DNA of 64,000 bases. Source: an uncultured Lachnospiraceae bacterium. Lineage in GTDB: Bacteria > Bacillota > Clostridia > Lachnospirales > Lachnospiraceae. A model generated the notes under the pieces. The model ran no database searches, had not been told where the DNA came from, and saw only the letters and a program-made list of their open reading frames with translations. The stretch covers positions 16,659 through 80,658 of the forward strand of contig CAMXQE010000015.1 in NCBI GenBank assembly GCA_947246015.1, in the 5' to 3' direction. Below are positions 1-9,817 of this stretch, one piece after another; position 1 is the stretch's first letter; each line of letters opens with the position of its first letter. The position numbers were made by a program, and so were the translations under genes.

Positions 1-614
1 AAGCGATAGTCTGGAACTGGTATGCGGGAATGGAAAGCGGCAATGCCCTTGCGGAAGTGCTGCTCGGCGAGGTGAATCCTTCCGGTAAGCTTCCGGAAAG
101 TTTTCCTTACAGCCACACGGACTGCAGTGCCCACTGTGTCGGTGACTTTGCCGAAGAGAAGCTGCTGCATTACAGAGAGGGCATCTATGTGGGATACCGG
201 TATTATGAGAAACAGGAGATACCGGTGCAGTATTGCTTTGGACATGGATTGTCATACACGGAGTTTGCCTACAGCGATATGACAATCGAAAAGAGGGAGA
301 GTGCGGCGGAGTTTGGCGTGAAGGTAAGCTGTACGGTGAAGAATATGGGGAAATATGCCGGAAAGGAAATTGTGCAGCTTTATATCAGAGATAAGAACGG
401 CAGGGTGGATAAGCCGGTGAAGGAATTAAAAGGCTTTGAGAAGGTAGAACTGGCGGCAGGGGAAAGTAAGAGGGTGGATATCGGTCTGTCCGGGAGAGAT
501 TTTGCATATTATGAGGAAGCGGCGGGAGAGTTTCAGGTGGTTCCGGGGGAATATGAAATTCTGCTGGGGGCTTCTTCACAGGATGTGCGGCTGTGCGGGA
601 CGGTCAGAGTGTAA
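1..614 (+). CDS. Glycoside hydrolase family 3 (beta-glucosidase-like), C-terminal part, 5' truncated by window edge
   Basis: Open frame runs back to the window edge (AIVWNWYAGMESGNALAEVLLGEVNPSGKLPESFP) and ends in a fibronectin-III-like domain typical of GH3 C-termini. Confidence 0.85.
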   Translation, partial: AIVWNWYAGMESGNALAEVLLGEVNPSGKLPESFPYSHTDCSAHCVGDFAEEKLLHYREGIYVGYRYYEKQEIPVQYCFGHGLSYTEFAYSDMTIEKRESAAEFGVKVSCTVKNMGKYAGKEIVQLYIRDKNGRVDKPVKELKGFEKVELAAGESKRVDIGLSGRDFAYYEEAAGEFQVVPGEYEILLGASSQDVRLCGTVRV

Positions 615-676
615 GATGTCCTGCGCAAAGGAAAACGATGTTATAAGAAAGCAGTAAGGAAGGCGGTGCTGGAAGC

Positions 677-1336
677 ATGGAGAGGAACGCACAGGAAGCA
701 GGGCAGGGGAAAAAGGGAAAATTCATTGCGTTTGAGGGGATTGACGGGAGTGGAAAGAGCACGCAGATAAAACGGCTGGCGGAGCGGCTGAAAAAGGAAA
801 ATATAGACTTTTATATGACGATGGAACCTACGGATGCACCGATTGGCGCGATGATACGTCAGATTCTGAAAGGGCAGATGAAGGCAGACCCAAGAGTAAT
901 TGCGGCATTGTTTGCGGCAGACCGGCTGGACCACCTGCTGAATGATGCAAACGGGATTGCATCTAAGGTAGAAACGGGAACGACGGTGATTACGGACCGG
1001 TATTATTTTTCTTCGTATGCTTATCACAGTGTTGATATGCCCATGGAATGGGTGATTCAGGCGAATGAGCAGAGTGCGGGGATTCTCAGGCCGACGGTTA
1101 CGGTCTTTATAGATGTGGAGCCTGACACGGCAATGGAGCGGATTATAAGGAACAGAGAGCAGCAGGAACTGTTCGAGAAAAAATCCAGATTAGTGGAAGT
1201 CAGGAAGAAATATTTTGAAGCGTTCGACCGGTTGAAAGACGTGGAAAAGATTGTCATTGTGGATGGAAACGGCTCTCCGGAGAAAACGCAGGAGGCTGTC
1301 TGGAAAGAAATCAGAGACTGCCTGGCAGCAAAATAG
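677..1336 (+). CDS. tmk: Thymidylate kinase
   Basis: FIAFEGIDGSGKSTQ P-loop, DRYYFSSYAYH motif. Confidence 0.9.
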   Translation: MERNAQEAGQGKKGKFIAFEGIDGSGKSTQIKRLAERLKKENIDFYMTMEPTDAPIGAMIRQILKGQMKADPRVIAALFAADRLDHLLNDANGIASKVETGTTVITDRYYFSSYAYHSVDMPMEWVIQANEQSAGILRPTVTVFIDVEPDTAMERIIRNREQQELFEKKSRLVEVRKKYFEAFDRLKDVEKIVIVDGNGSPEKTQEAVWKEIRDCLAAK

Positions 1337-1414
1337 AACTTTATATTCCGGATTGGATATGATATTATAAAAATCCATGTAAATAAGTAAAATGATAGAA
1401 AAGGCGGAAAAGAA

Positions 1415-2434
1415 ATGCAAAAAATAAAAGTGTTGGTAGTAGAAGATTCTGCAGTATTCCGTGAAATGCTGGTCAAAGGATTGCAGGAGGATCCGGGGAT
1501 TGAGGTGGTTGCCGAAGCGGAAAATCCCTTTGAAGCCAGGGATGCCATCGAACAGCATCTGCCGGATGTCATTACTTTGGATATAGAAATGCCGAAGATG
1601 AGCGGTATCGATTTCCTGAAGAGACTGATGCCCCAGTATCCCCTGCCGGTCATTATGTTAAGCGGCCTGAACGGAAAAGTGTTTGAGGCGATGGCGGCAG
1701 GCGCAATGGATTTCGTGCATAAACCGGTAAACCTTTCTCCGACGAATGTGAAGGAATTCATCCGTCAGGAATTGATTGTAAAAATAAAAATTGCGGCTTC
1801 GGTAAATGTGGAGAAACTGGTGCGCAGGGAACCGGTTCATCCGTTCAGGGAAGTGAAACTGACCCCGAATAACTGTGTGATTGCAATAGGAGCTTCGACC
1901 GGAGGACCGGAGGCTATCCGGGAAGTTTTAAGCGGGTTTGGCAGGGATATTCCGGGAGTTGTTGTCGTGCAGCATATGCCCGCCGGTTTTACCCGTACGT
2001 ATGCAGAGCGGCTGGACCGGCTCTGCGAAGTGGAGGTAAAGGAAGCGGAAGACGGGGATGCGGTAAGGCAGGGACGGGTACTGTTAGCGCCCGGCGGCCA
2101 TCAGATGAGGGTGGTAAAGAAAGAGGCCGGATATTTCGTATCGGTAAAAGAGGAACCAAAAGTGAGCGGGCACTGTCCTTCCGTAGACGTGCTCTTCGAA
2201 TCCGTGGCGAAAACGGCCGGAGCGGAATCCATAGGAGTGATTCTGACCGGCATGGGCGGGGACGGTTCCAAAGGGATGAAAGAGATGAAGAACCGGGGAG
2301 CCGTTACAATCGGTCAGGATGAAGACACCTGCGTCGTATACGGGATGCCCAAGGTAGCATATGATATCGGTGCGGTAACATATCAGATGCCGCTGGGAGA
2401 TATTGCGGATAAAGTGTATAAGATTTTGGGTTAG
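1415..2434 (+). CDS. cheB: CheB-like response regulator / protein-glutamate methylesterase
   Basis: N-terminal receiver (VLVVEDSAVFREML, DVITLDIEMPKMSG) plus CheB esterase domain (IGASTGGPEAIREVL, VVVQHMPAGFT, LTGMGGDGSKGM). Confidence 0.92.
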   Translation: MQKIKVLVVEDSAVFREMLVKGLQEDPGIEVVAEAENPFEARDAIEQHLPDVITLDIEMPKMSGIDFLKRLMPQYPLPVIMLSGLNGKVFEAMAAGAMDFVHKPVNLSPTNVKEFIRQELIVKIKIAASVNVEKLVRREPVHPFREVKLTPNNCVIAIGASTGGPEAIREVLSGFGRDIPGVVVVQHMPAGFTRTYAERLDRLCEVEVKEAEDGDAVRQGRVLLAPGGHQMRVVKKEAGYFVSVKEEPKVSGHCPSVDVLFESVAKTAGAESIGVILTGMGGDGSKGMKEMKNRGAVTIGQDEDTCVVYGMPKVAYDIGAVTYQMPLGDIADKVYKILG

Positions 2435-2436
2435 AG

Positions 2437-3774
2437 GTGCGGAATATGGGAGAAAGTTATAGTCCGGAAGGAATGCTGGATTCCTATTTGTATGAGTGTT
2501 TCCAACTGCTGGAACAGATGGAGGATATCGTATTTTCGGGAGAGACAGAAGATTTTTTCAGTGCGGAGGATATTCAGGAGATTTTCCGTATCCTGCATAC
2601 GATAAAAGGAACCTCCAGTATTATGATGTATGATAATATCGGAATGGCGGCGCATAAGCTGGAAGATATTTTTTATTATCTGCGCGAGGCTGCCATTGAG
2701 GAACTTCCGAAAGAAGGGCTGTCGGAGTGTATTTACATGGCAGCGGATTTTATGGCGGAGGAATTAAGTAAGATTAAAGAGGGGGAGAATCCGGATGGAA
2801 GTCCGGAAGGAGTCATCCGGGAGGCGGAGCGTTATCTGGAGGAATTGAAATTCCATCTCCGGGAGCAGGGAACCGAACTGCCGCCTGAGAACATATATGC
2901 GGCTCCGGGAATGTATTATAATGCACCGCAGAGAAAAGAAAAACCGAAGAAACCGGTTAAGATAGATTTGGGAATGGAACCGGAGCAGAATCCGGGAATG
3001 CAGCCGGGAGATTACGTTATTCTGGGCGGGAAGCAGACCGAAAAAGATGCTTTGGTAGGCATCCGTATAAGCAAATTAGAAGAAATCACTCTTTTATCCA
3101 AAAAACTGGTACAGCTTGACAAAGAATTGGAAAGAATGGAGAAGAAAGAAATCGAAAGCCGGTTACATGGAATTGTGAAGGAATTGAAAACATGCGTACA
3201 GGATATGAGAAAGACGCCGATAGCGACGGTTTTCCGGAGGATGAAACTGGTGGTATATGACCTTTCCCATAAGCTGTCGAAAGAAATCGGGCTTGAGACG
3301 GAAGGGGAGGAACTTCTCGTGGACCGACTGGTGGCCGAGCAGCTGACGGACCCTTTGATGCATATCGTGAGAAATGCCGCAGACCATGGGATTGAAGACG
3401 TGGAGGAAAGAAAGAAAGCCGGAAAACCTGCGAAGGGTACCATATGGCTGAGTGCGGAAAAGAGGGGAAAGCGCCTCCGGCTGTCGGCAAGGAATGACGG
3501 AAAGGAGCTGGATGCCCGTAAAATATTTGAACGGGCAAGGGAAAAAGGATTCATACCGGAGACGGCGGATATCGGGGATTATACCAGGGAGGAAATCTTC
3601 CTGATGGTTACTTATCCCGGATTTTCCACGATGGATAGGGTGACGGAAATATCGGGAAGGGGAATCGGTATGGATATCGTAGCCAGCCGTTTGGAGGAAC
3701 TGGGCGGCATTTTACGGATAGGAAATATGCCCGGAGGGGGCATGGAAGTCACGATGGAAGTGCCTACAGATTGA
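2437..3774 (+). CDS. CheA-like histidine kinase lacking the C-terminal CheW-like domain
   Basis: Hpt motif (FRILHTIKGTSSIM) and HATPase N/G boxes (HIVRNAADHGIE, GRGIGMDIV); the ORF stops directly after the ATPase domain. Confidence 0.88.
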   Translation: MRNMGESYSPEGMLDSYLYECFQLLEQMEDIVFSGETEDFFSAEDIQEIFRILHTIKGTSSIMMYDNIGMAAHKLEDIFYYLREAAIEELPKEGLSECIYMAADFMAEELSKIKEGENPDGSPEGVIREAERYLEELKFHLREQGTELPPENIYAAPGMYYNAPQRKEKPKKPVKIDLGMEPEQNPGMQPGDYVILGGKQTEKDALVGIRISKLEEITLLSKKLVQLDKELERMEKKEIESRLHGIVKELKTCVQDMRKTPIATVFRRMKLVVYDLSHKLSKEIGLETEGEELLVDRLVAEQLTDPLMHIVRNAADHGIEDVEERKKAGKPAKGTIWLSAEKRGKRLRLSARNDGKELDARKIFERAREKGFIPETADIGDYTREEIFLMVTYPGFSTMDRVTEISGRGIGMDIVASRLEELGGILRIGNMPGGGMEVTMEVPTD

Positions 3775-3870
3775 ATTTCCCGCAGATTGAATTTCCTTCT
3801 TTTCGGAATCGGACGGATGTGTTACAATGGATTCAGATTTTAAGTAACATGCTAGAATAGGAATGATAAG

Positions 3871-4572
3871 GTGGAGACTATGAAGAGAATATTGCTGAAA
3901 CTCAGCGGGGAAGCGCTGGCGGGTGAGAAGAAAACCGGATTTGATGAGGAAACGGTCAGAGGCGTAGCCCTGCAGGTAAAACAGCTGGTGGAAAATACGC
4001 AGGTGGGAATTGTAATCGGAGGGGGCAATTTCTGGCGCGGCCGTTCCAGCGAGCATATCGACCGGACAAAGGCAGATCAGATTGGTATGCTGGCAACGGT
4101 CATGAACTGCATTTATGTATCGGAAATCTTCCGCTCGGCAGGGATGGAGACAGAGATTCTGACACCTTTTTCCTGCGGCTCTTTTACCAAGATGTTTTCC
4201 AAGGATAAGGCTAATAAATATTTTAAGCAGGGGAAAGTGGTATTTTTTGCAGGAGGCACGGGACATCCTTATTTTTCCACGGATACAGGCGTGGTGCTGC
4301 GTGCCGTGGAGGTAGAGGCGGATGTAATACTGCTGGCAAAGGCGGTGGACGGGGTATATGACGCCGATCCGAGGTCAAATCCGGATGCAAGGAAATATGA
4401 GGAAGTGTCGATTGAGGAAGTGATTGCAAAGAACCTTCAGGTAGTGGATATGACGGCATCCATTCTTGCGAGAGACAACCGGATGCCTATGTGGGTGTTC
4501 GGACTAAATGAAACGGACAGTATCGTGAATACGGTAAACGGTAAGTTCAGCGGGACAAAGATAACGGTTTAG
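3871..4572 (+). CDS. pyrH: UMP kinase
   Basis: LLKLSGEALAG, GGGNFWRGR and DADPRSNPDA motifs; followed by frr. Confidence 0.93.
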   Translation: METMKRILLKLSGEALAGEKKTGFDEETVRGVALQVKQLVENTQVGIVIGGGNFWRGRSSEHIDRTKADQIGMLATVMNCIYVSEIFRSAGMETEILTPFSCGSFTKMFSKDKANKYFKQGKVVFFAGGTGHPYFSTDTGVVLRAVEVEADVILLAKAVDGVYDADPRSNPDARKYEEVSIEEVIAKNLQVVDMTASILARDNRMPMWVFGLNETDSIVNTVNGKFSGTKITV

Positions 4573-4590
4573 GACAGGAGGATACGGAAT

Positions 4591-5142
4591 ATGGATGAAA
4601 GACTAAAAGTTTATGATGGGAAGATGAAGAAAGCGTTTGAATATCTGGAGGCTGATTTTATGACCATCCGTGCAGGCAGGGCAAATCCCCATGTACTGGA
4701 TAAAATCAGGGTGGATTATTACGGGACGCCTACGCCGATTCAGCAGGTGGGGAATATTACCGTACCGGAGGCGCGGATGATTCAGATTGCTCCGTGGGAA
4801 AAGTCTTTGATTAAGGAGATTGAGAAAGCGATTCTGGCTTCCGATGTGGGCATCACTCCTTCCAATGACGGTGCGGTAATCCGCCTGGTATTTCCGGAAC
4901 TTACGGAAGAAAGAAGGAAGAGCCTTGCAAAAGAAGTAAAGAAGAAGGGGGAAGACGGCAAGGTAGCAGTCCGTAATATCAGAAGGGACGGAAACGACGC
5001 TTTTAAAAAGCTGGCAAAAGAAGATGTGTCCGAAGATCAGATTAAGCAGCTGGAAGACGAACTTCAGAAGATGACTGACCGGTACATTAAAGATATTGAT
5101 AAATTGGTGGATGAAAAGTCAAAAGAGATTCTTACCGTATAA
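4591..5142 (+). CDS. frr: Ribosome recycling factor
   Basis: RAGRANPHVLDKIRVDYYGTPTPIQQVGNITVPEARM. Confidence 0.95.
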   Translation: MDERLKVYDGKMKKAFEYLEADFMTIRAGRANPHVLDKIRVDYYGTPTPIQQVGNITVPEARMIQIAPWEKSLIKEIEKAILASDVGITPSNDGAVIRLVFPELTEERRKSLAKEVKKKGEDGKVAVRNIRRDGNDAFKKLAKEDVSEDQIKQLEDELQKMTDRYIKDIDKLVDEKSKEILTV

Positions 5143-5280
5143 AGATTCAGGAAAGGGTCAGCGTAAGGGACAGTCGATGCAGTCGTATTGTCCCTTTTGG
5201 CGGTATGGACAGGTACGTGTATACGGATGCACGGAAGCAAAGAGAAGGGGTGCGGCAGCAGGCATGGCAGCCGCGCGGTC

Positions 5281-6036
5281 ATGGGTGACAGGATGCAGGA
5301 AAAGCAGAACGATGGAAATAATAAAGAAAGAAAAATTCCGAACCATGTTGCAATTATTTTAGACGGTAACGGCAGATGGGCGAAAAGCAAAGGGATGCCG
5401 AGGAATTACGGGCATGTACAGGGTGCAAAAGCGGTGGAAGTAATCTGTGAGGAGGCTTACCGGATGGGTATCCGGTATTTAACCGTGTACGCTTTTTCAA
5501 CGGAAAACTGGAACCGTCCGAAGGACGAAGTGGATGCGCTGATGAAGCTGCTGCGCAATTATTTGAAAACCTGTTTAAAGACGGCGGAAAAGAACCGGAT
5601 GTGTGTGCGCATTCTCGGAGACAAGACAGGGCTGGACGAAGATATCCGGCAGCGTATCGAAGAATTGGAAAAGGCGACGGTGAACAATGACGGGCTTCAT
5701 TTCCAGATAGCCCTGAATTACGGCGGCAGGGATGAAATCGTACGGGCGGTGAGGGAACTGTCCCGAAAGGTTGGAAACGGGGAACTGGAGGCAGGGCAGA
5801 TTACGGAAGATATGATAAGCTCCATGCTGGATACCAGAGGACTTCCGGAGCCGGATTTGCTGATACGGACCTGCAATGAGCAGCGGATATCCAATTTCCT
5901 GTTGTGGCAGCTGGCTTATACGGAATTTTATTTTACTTCCGTGGCATGGCCGGATTTTACAAAAGAAGAATTGGAAAAGGCCGTAGAGGCATATAATAAG
6001 AGGGATAGACGATATGGTCTGGTAAAGGGTGATTAG
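5281..6036 (+). CDS. uppS: Isoprenyl transferase / undecaprenyl diphosphate synthase
   Basis: HVAIILDGNGRWAKSKGMPRNYGH, TVYAFSTENWNRP; the ORF track start (5188) is probably too far upstream, ATG at 5281 preferred. Confidence 0.92.
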   Translation: MGDRMQEKQNDGNNKERKIPNHVAIILDGNGRWAKSKGMPRNYGHVQGAKAVEVICEEAYRMGIRYLTVYAFSTENWNRPKDEVDALMKLLRNYLKTCLKTAEKNRMCVRILGDKTGLDEDIRQRIEELEKATVNNDGLHFQIALNYGGRDEIVRAVRELSRKVGNGELEAGQITEDMISSMLDTRGLPEPDLLIRTCNEQRISNFLLWQLAYTEFYFTSVAWPDFTKEELEKAVEAYNKRDRRYGLVKGD

Positions 6037-6048
6037 GAGGTAGCGGTT

Positions 6049-6870
6049 ATGTTTGTGACTCGTTTGCTTAGCGGCATTGTGCTTGTAGTGATTGCCCTTG
6101 TGACGTTGTTTACGGGCGGTTATCTTTTGGCTGCCGTCTGTCTGTGCATTTCCCTGATTGCATACAGCGAGCTTATGGGAGCCTGCGGAATCCACGCTAA
6201 AGGACAGAAGATAAGTGCATTGGAAGGAGCCGGGTATCTGGGAATCTTCGGCTATTATGCAGTGGTGGTATTTACAGGAAACGCAACGGCACAGCTGCTC
6301 GGCATATTATTCGTAATGATTGCATTTATGTTCGTATATGTGTTTGCTTTTCCGAAATTCCGGGCGGAGCAGGTGATGGGCAGTTTTTTCTGTTTTGCTT
6401 ATGCGCCGGTGATGTTCGCATTTATTTATCAGACGAGGAAACTTCCCCATGGGCTCTATCTTGTCTGGATGATTTTCATCAGTTCCTGGATATGCGATAC
6501 CTGTGCGTACCTGACCGGTATCCTGATAGGGAAGCATAAAATGACACCGAAACTCAGTCCGAAGAAGTCCGTGGAAGGAGCGGTCGGCGGTATAGCCGGT
6601 TCTGCGCTGGTGGGCGGTCTGTACGGATATTTTCTGGTGGAAAATGCAGTATCAGGGCAGGAAATCACATGGATTTTGGTTATTATCAGCGCGGCGGGGG
6701 CCATGATATCCCAAGTGGGGGATTTGGCGGCATCTGCGATTAAGAGGAACCATGAAATTAAGGATTACGGTCATCTGATACCGGGACACGGAGGTATTAT
6801 GGACCGGTTTGACAGTGTGATATTTACGGCGCCGATGATTTATGCGCTGGCAGTTCTGTTAATTAAATAA
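6049..6870 (+). CDS. cdsA: Phosphatidate cytidylyltransferase
   Basis: Polytopic; SPKKSVEGAVGG and KDYGHLIPGHGGIMDRFDS signature. Confidence 0.93.
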   Translation: MFVTRLLSGIVLVVIALVTLFTGGYLLAAVCLCISLIAYSELMGACGIHAKGQKISALEGAGYLGIFGYYAVVVFTGNATAQLLGILFVMIAFMFVYVFAFPKFRAEQVMGSFFCFAYAPVMFAFIYQTRKLPHGLYLVWMIFISSWICDTCAYLTGILIGKHKMTPKLSPKKSVEGAVGGIAGSALVGGLYGYFLVENAVSGQEITWILVIISAAGAMISQVGDLAASAIKRNHEIKDYGHLIPGHGGIMDRFDSVIFTAPMIYALAVLLIK

Positions 6871-6968
6871 AGTCGGAATAAGGGCGCTTCAGCGGGGTGC
6901 TGGCTTTAAGCCTGAGGAAGCGTGCATGAGGGATAAGAGTGAAAGATTTTTCAAATCTTTCACTCCGC

Positions 6969-7031
6969 AAGTTTGTGTCTGCGCTGCATCCACAAACTTG
7001 ATATGCGCAAAAAGCAGCGCTGAAATGAGGA
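6969..7031 (+). repeat. Dispersed leader repeat, copy A (upstream of dxr)
   Basis: aagtttgtgtctgcgctgcatccacaaacttgatatgcgcaaaaagcagcgctgaaatgagga; AAGTTTGTG/CACAAACTT stem, loop GCGCTGC complementary to downstream GCAGCGC; preceded by a perfect 12-bp hairpin at 6938-6964. Confidence 0.75.
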
Positions 7032-7036
7032 TACAC

Positions 7037-8182
7037 ATGAAAAAATTGGCTATTTTGGGTTCGACGGGGTCAATAGGAACCCAGACGTTGGAAATTGTGA
7101 GACAAAATGAGGACCTGCAGGTGGTTGCCCTGGCTGCAGGCAGCAATGTAGAGCGGATGGAGCAGCAGATTCGCGAGTTCCGGCCATCCGTGGCGGCGAT
7201 GTGGAGCGAGGAAGCATACAGGGATTTAAAAGCACGTGTGGCGGATACGGGAGTACGTGTCTGCTGCGGCATGGAAGGGCTTTTGGAAATCGCCGTGATG
7301 GAAGAGGTGGAAGTATTGGTTACGGCGATTGTGGGAATGATTGGAATAAGGCCTACGATTGCGGCTATCGAAAGCGGCAAGGCGATTGCACTGGCAAATA
7401 AAGAGACTTTGGTGACGGCGGGGCATATTATCATGCCGCTGGCAGCGGAACATAAAGTTCCAATCCTGCCGGTGGACAGTGAGCACAGCGCCATTTTCCA
7501 GTCCATGAACGGGGAAAATAAGCAGCGCATCACAAAGATACTGCTGACGGCATCAGGAGGGCCTTTCAGGGGCAAAACGAAAGCCGAACTTAAAGATATG
7601 AAGGTGGAGGATGCCCTAAAGCATCCAAACTGGGCGATGGGAAGGAAGATTACCATTGATTCCGCTACCATGGTGAATAAAGGGCTGGAGGTCATGGAAG
7701 CGAAATGGCTGTTCGGCGTGGATTTGGACCGGATTGAGGTAGTGGTGCATCCGCAGAGTGTGATTCATTCCATGGTGGAATATGAGGATGGGGCAGTAAT
7801 GGCACAGCTCGGTATGCCGGATATGAAGCTGCCGATTGCTTATGCGCTGTTTTATCCCGACCGCAGGCCGCTTCCCGGAAAAAGGCTGGATTTTTCCGCT
7901 TTGGGCCAGATGACTTTTGAAAAGCCGGATTTAGAGGTGTTTACCGGATTGAGGCTGGCTTTTGAAGCAGCGGGAACGGGCGGCAGTATGCCTACGGTAT
8001 ACAATGCGGCAAACGAGATGGCGGTAAGTCTGTTTTTGGAACGGAAGATAGGATTTTTGCAGATTCCGGAGCTGATAGGAGCCTGCATGGAACAGCATAA
8101 GACGGTGCCGGCTCCGAATGTGGAAGAAATCCTTCTGGCGGAGCAGGAAGCATATGAATTCATAAGGCGGGTGATAAATTGA
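7037..8182 (+). CDS. dxr: 1-deoxy-D-xylulose 5-phosphate reductoisomerase
   Basis: MKKLAILGSTGSIGTQTLEIV, LTASGGPFRG, VHPQSVIHSMVEY. Start set at 7037. Confidence 0.94.
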   Translation: MKKLAILGSTGSIGTQTLEIVRQNEDLQVVALAAGSNVERMEQQIREFRPSVAAMWSEEAYRDLKARVADTGVRVCCGMEGLLEIAVMEEVEVLVTAIVGMIGIRPTIAAIESGKAIALANKETLVTAGHIIMPLAAEHKVPILPVDSEHSAIFQSMNGENKQRITKILLTASGGPFRGKTKAELKDMKVEDALKHPNWAMGRKITIDSATMVNKGLEVMEAKWLFGVDLDRIEVVVHPQSVIHSMVEYEDGAVMAQLGMPDMKLPIAYALFYPDRRPLPGKRLDFSALGQMTFEKPDLEVFTGLRLAFEAAGTGGSMPTVYNAANEMAVSLFLERKIGFLQIPELIGACMEQHKTVPAPNVEEILLAEQEAYEFIRRVIN

Positions 8183-9234
8183 TAATGACGATTGTTTTAT
8201 TTTTGCTGATATTTGGTCTGGTGGTTATATCCCATGAATTCGGGCATTTTCTGCTGGCGAAGAAGAATGGGATACGGGTCGTGGAATTTGCGGTTGGGAT
8301 GGGGCCTACCTTATTCCATTTTAAGAAGGGAGAGACGGTATACAGTCTGAAAGCTTTGCCAATCGGCGGCGCCTGTATGTTTGATGGGGAGGACGGCGTG
8401 CTGTCAAAAGAGGGTGAGCCGGATGAAGGCTCTTTTCTGGCGGCCAGCGTGTGGGCAAGGATTTCCGCGGTAGTGGCCGGGCCGCTGTTTAATTTGATTC
8501 TGGCTTATGCGCTTTCCCTGATTGTCGTTGCATTTACCGGTTCGAACCGTCCGGTTATCCAGACGGTGCTGCCGGACAGCGCAGCGGAGGCGGCAGGACT
8601 GCAGAGCGGTGACCGGATTACGAGAATCAATGGGGAAAGGGTACATCTCGGACAGCAGGTTACGCTGATTTCGTGGCTGAATAAGGGAGAAGACCTTACG
8701 GTGGAGTTTGTGCGTGACGGGGAAAAAGGAAGCGTGACGGTAACGCCTGTCTATGATAGTGCGGCAGGACGTTATTATATGGGATTCATGGGAGTCAGTG
8801 AATATTTTAAGTGTAATGCGCTGGAAGTATTCCAGTACGGCTTTTATGAATTGGAATACTGGGTAGGGAGTACCTTTAAAAGCCTGGGAATGTTATTTAC
8901 CGGTCAGGTGACGAAGGACGATGTGGCAGGACCTGTGGGAATCGCACAGCTGGTGGGGGAAACCTATGAGACGGAAAAGGAATACGGAGCCGGGTATGTA
9001 ATCCTTTCCATGATGAATATCACGATTCTTCTTTCTGTGAATCTGGGGATACTGAATCTGCTGCCGGTTCCCGCGTTGGATGGCGGCCGTCTGGTGTTCT
9101 TATTGATAGAGGCGGTCCGTGGGAAGCCGATTTCCCCGGAAAAGGAAGGAATGGTACACCTGGCAGGGATGGCGGCATTGATGCTGCTGATGGTGTTTGT
9201 TTTGTTTAATGATATTTCGCGGTTGTTTTCCTGA
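8179..9234 (+). CDS. rseP: RIP metalloprotease (site-2 protease)
   Basis: VISHEFGHFLLAKK, PDZ-like domain, NLLPVPALDGGRL. Confidence 0.92.
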   Translation: MIMTIVLFLLIFGLVVISHEFGHFLLAKKNGIRVVEFAVGMGPTLFHFKKGETVYSLKALPIGGACMFDGEDGVLSKEGEPDEGSFLAASVWARISAVVAGPLFNLILAYALSLIVVAFTGSNRPVIQTVLPDSAAEAAGLQSGDRITRINGERVHLGQQVTLISWLNKGEDLTVEFVRDGEKGSVTVTPVYDSAAGRYYMGFMGVSEYFKCNALEVFQYGFYELEYWVGSTFKSLGMLFTGQVTKDDVAGPVGIAQLVGETYETEKEYGAGYVILSMMNITILLSVNLGILNLLPVPALDGGRLVFLLIEAVRGKPISPEKEGMVHLAGMAALMLLMVFVLFNDISRLFS

Positions 9235-9286
9235 GATTGGGAGAGCAGGCTTTTTGCTGTGCTGTATATGTACGCGAATCAAACAG

Positions 9287-9615
9287 GTAACAGTTCAGCC
9301 GTATTGATTGGCTGTGTGGTTGGGATTCCCCAACCGAAAGAGTTTCACGGCGGCGGAAGATGTTTTGTCCCTGTTTCTAATGCACTGATTTGGATGGATT
9401 TTTCTAAGCAGAATGGCATGTGAACCGGCTGGCTGCGGTACGCCCTCAAGCGGCATCCATGCCGCATCTGACCTCATGCTGTGGCATTCTGCTAAGAAAA
9501 ATTTCCATCCAAATCCAAGCAAGAGAAACAGGGACAAAACATCTTCCGTCGCCGTGAAACTCTTTCGGCCGGAGAATCTTCACCACACAGCCAATCAATA
9601 CGGCTGAACTGTTAC
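9287..9615. mobile_element. Foldback miniature inverted-repeat element, IS66-like ends
   Basis: Ends GTAACAGTTCAGCCGTATTGATTGGCTGTGTGGT...ACCACACAGCCAATCAATACGGCTGAACTGTTAC; imperfect arms of ~130 bp; flanked by exact 8-bp direct repeats TCAAACAG (9279-9286 and 9616-9623). No transposase inside. Confidence 0.85.
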
Positions 9616-9817
9616 TCAAACAGCAGTCCGGATAAATAAAAAGCTTGTTTTTTCCCGACGCGTCCTCTATAATGAATTTATATCCAATCTTTTTACGACA
9701 GATTGCAAAGTCTTGTAATCTGACTCCCAAAAAAAGAATCGAAAAATCAAAAAACAAGAAAATTGAAAAAAGCGAGAAAATCGAAAAAAGAAAACAAAAT
9801 ATGGTGCAGGAGGAAAA

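Noticed and set aside
5096-5362. 88-aa plus ORF between frr and uppS
   Set aside because: Overlaps frr end and uppS start in another frame; the gap is explained by a terminator-like hairpin (aagggaca...tgtcccttt).
9295-9607. ORFs on both strands (80 aa minus, 64 aa plus)
   Set aside because: Both encode the same NRDKTSSxAVKLFR...HTANQYG string because they lie on the arms of a palindromic MITE.
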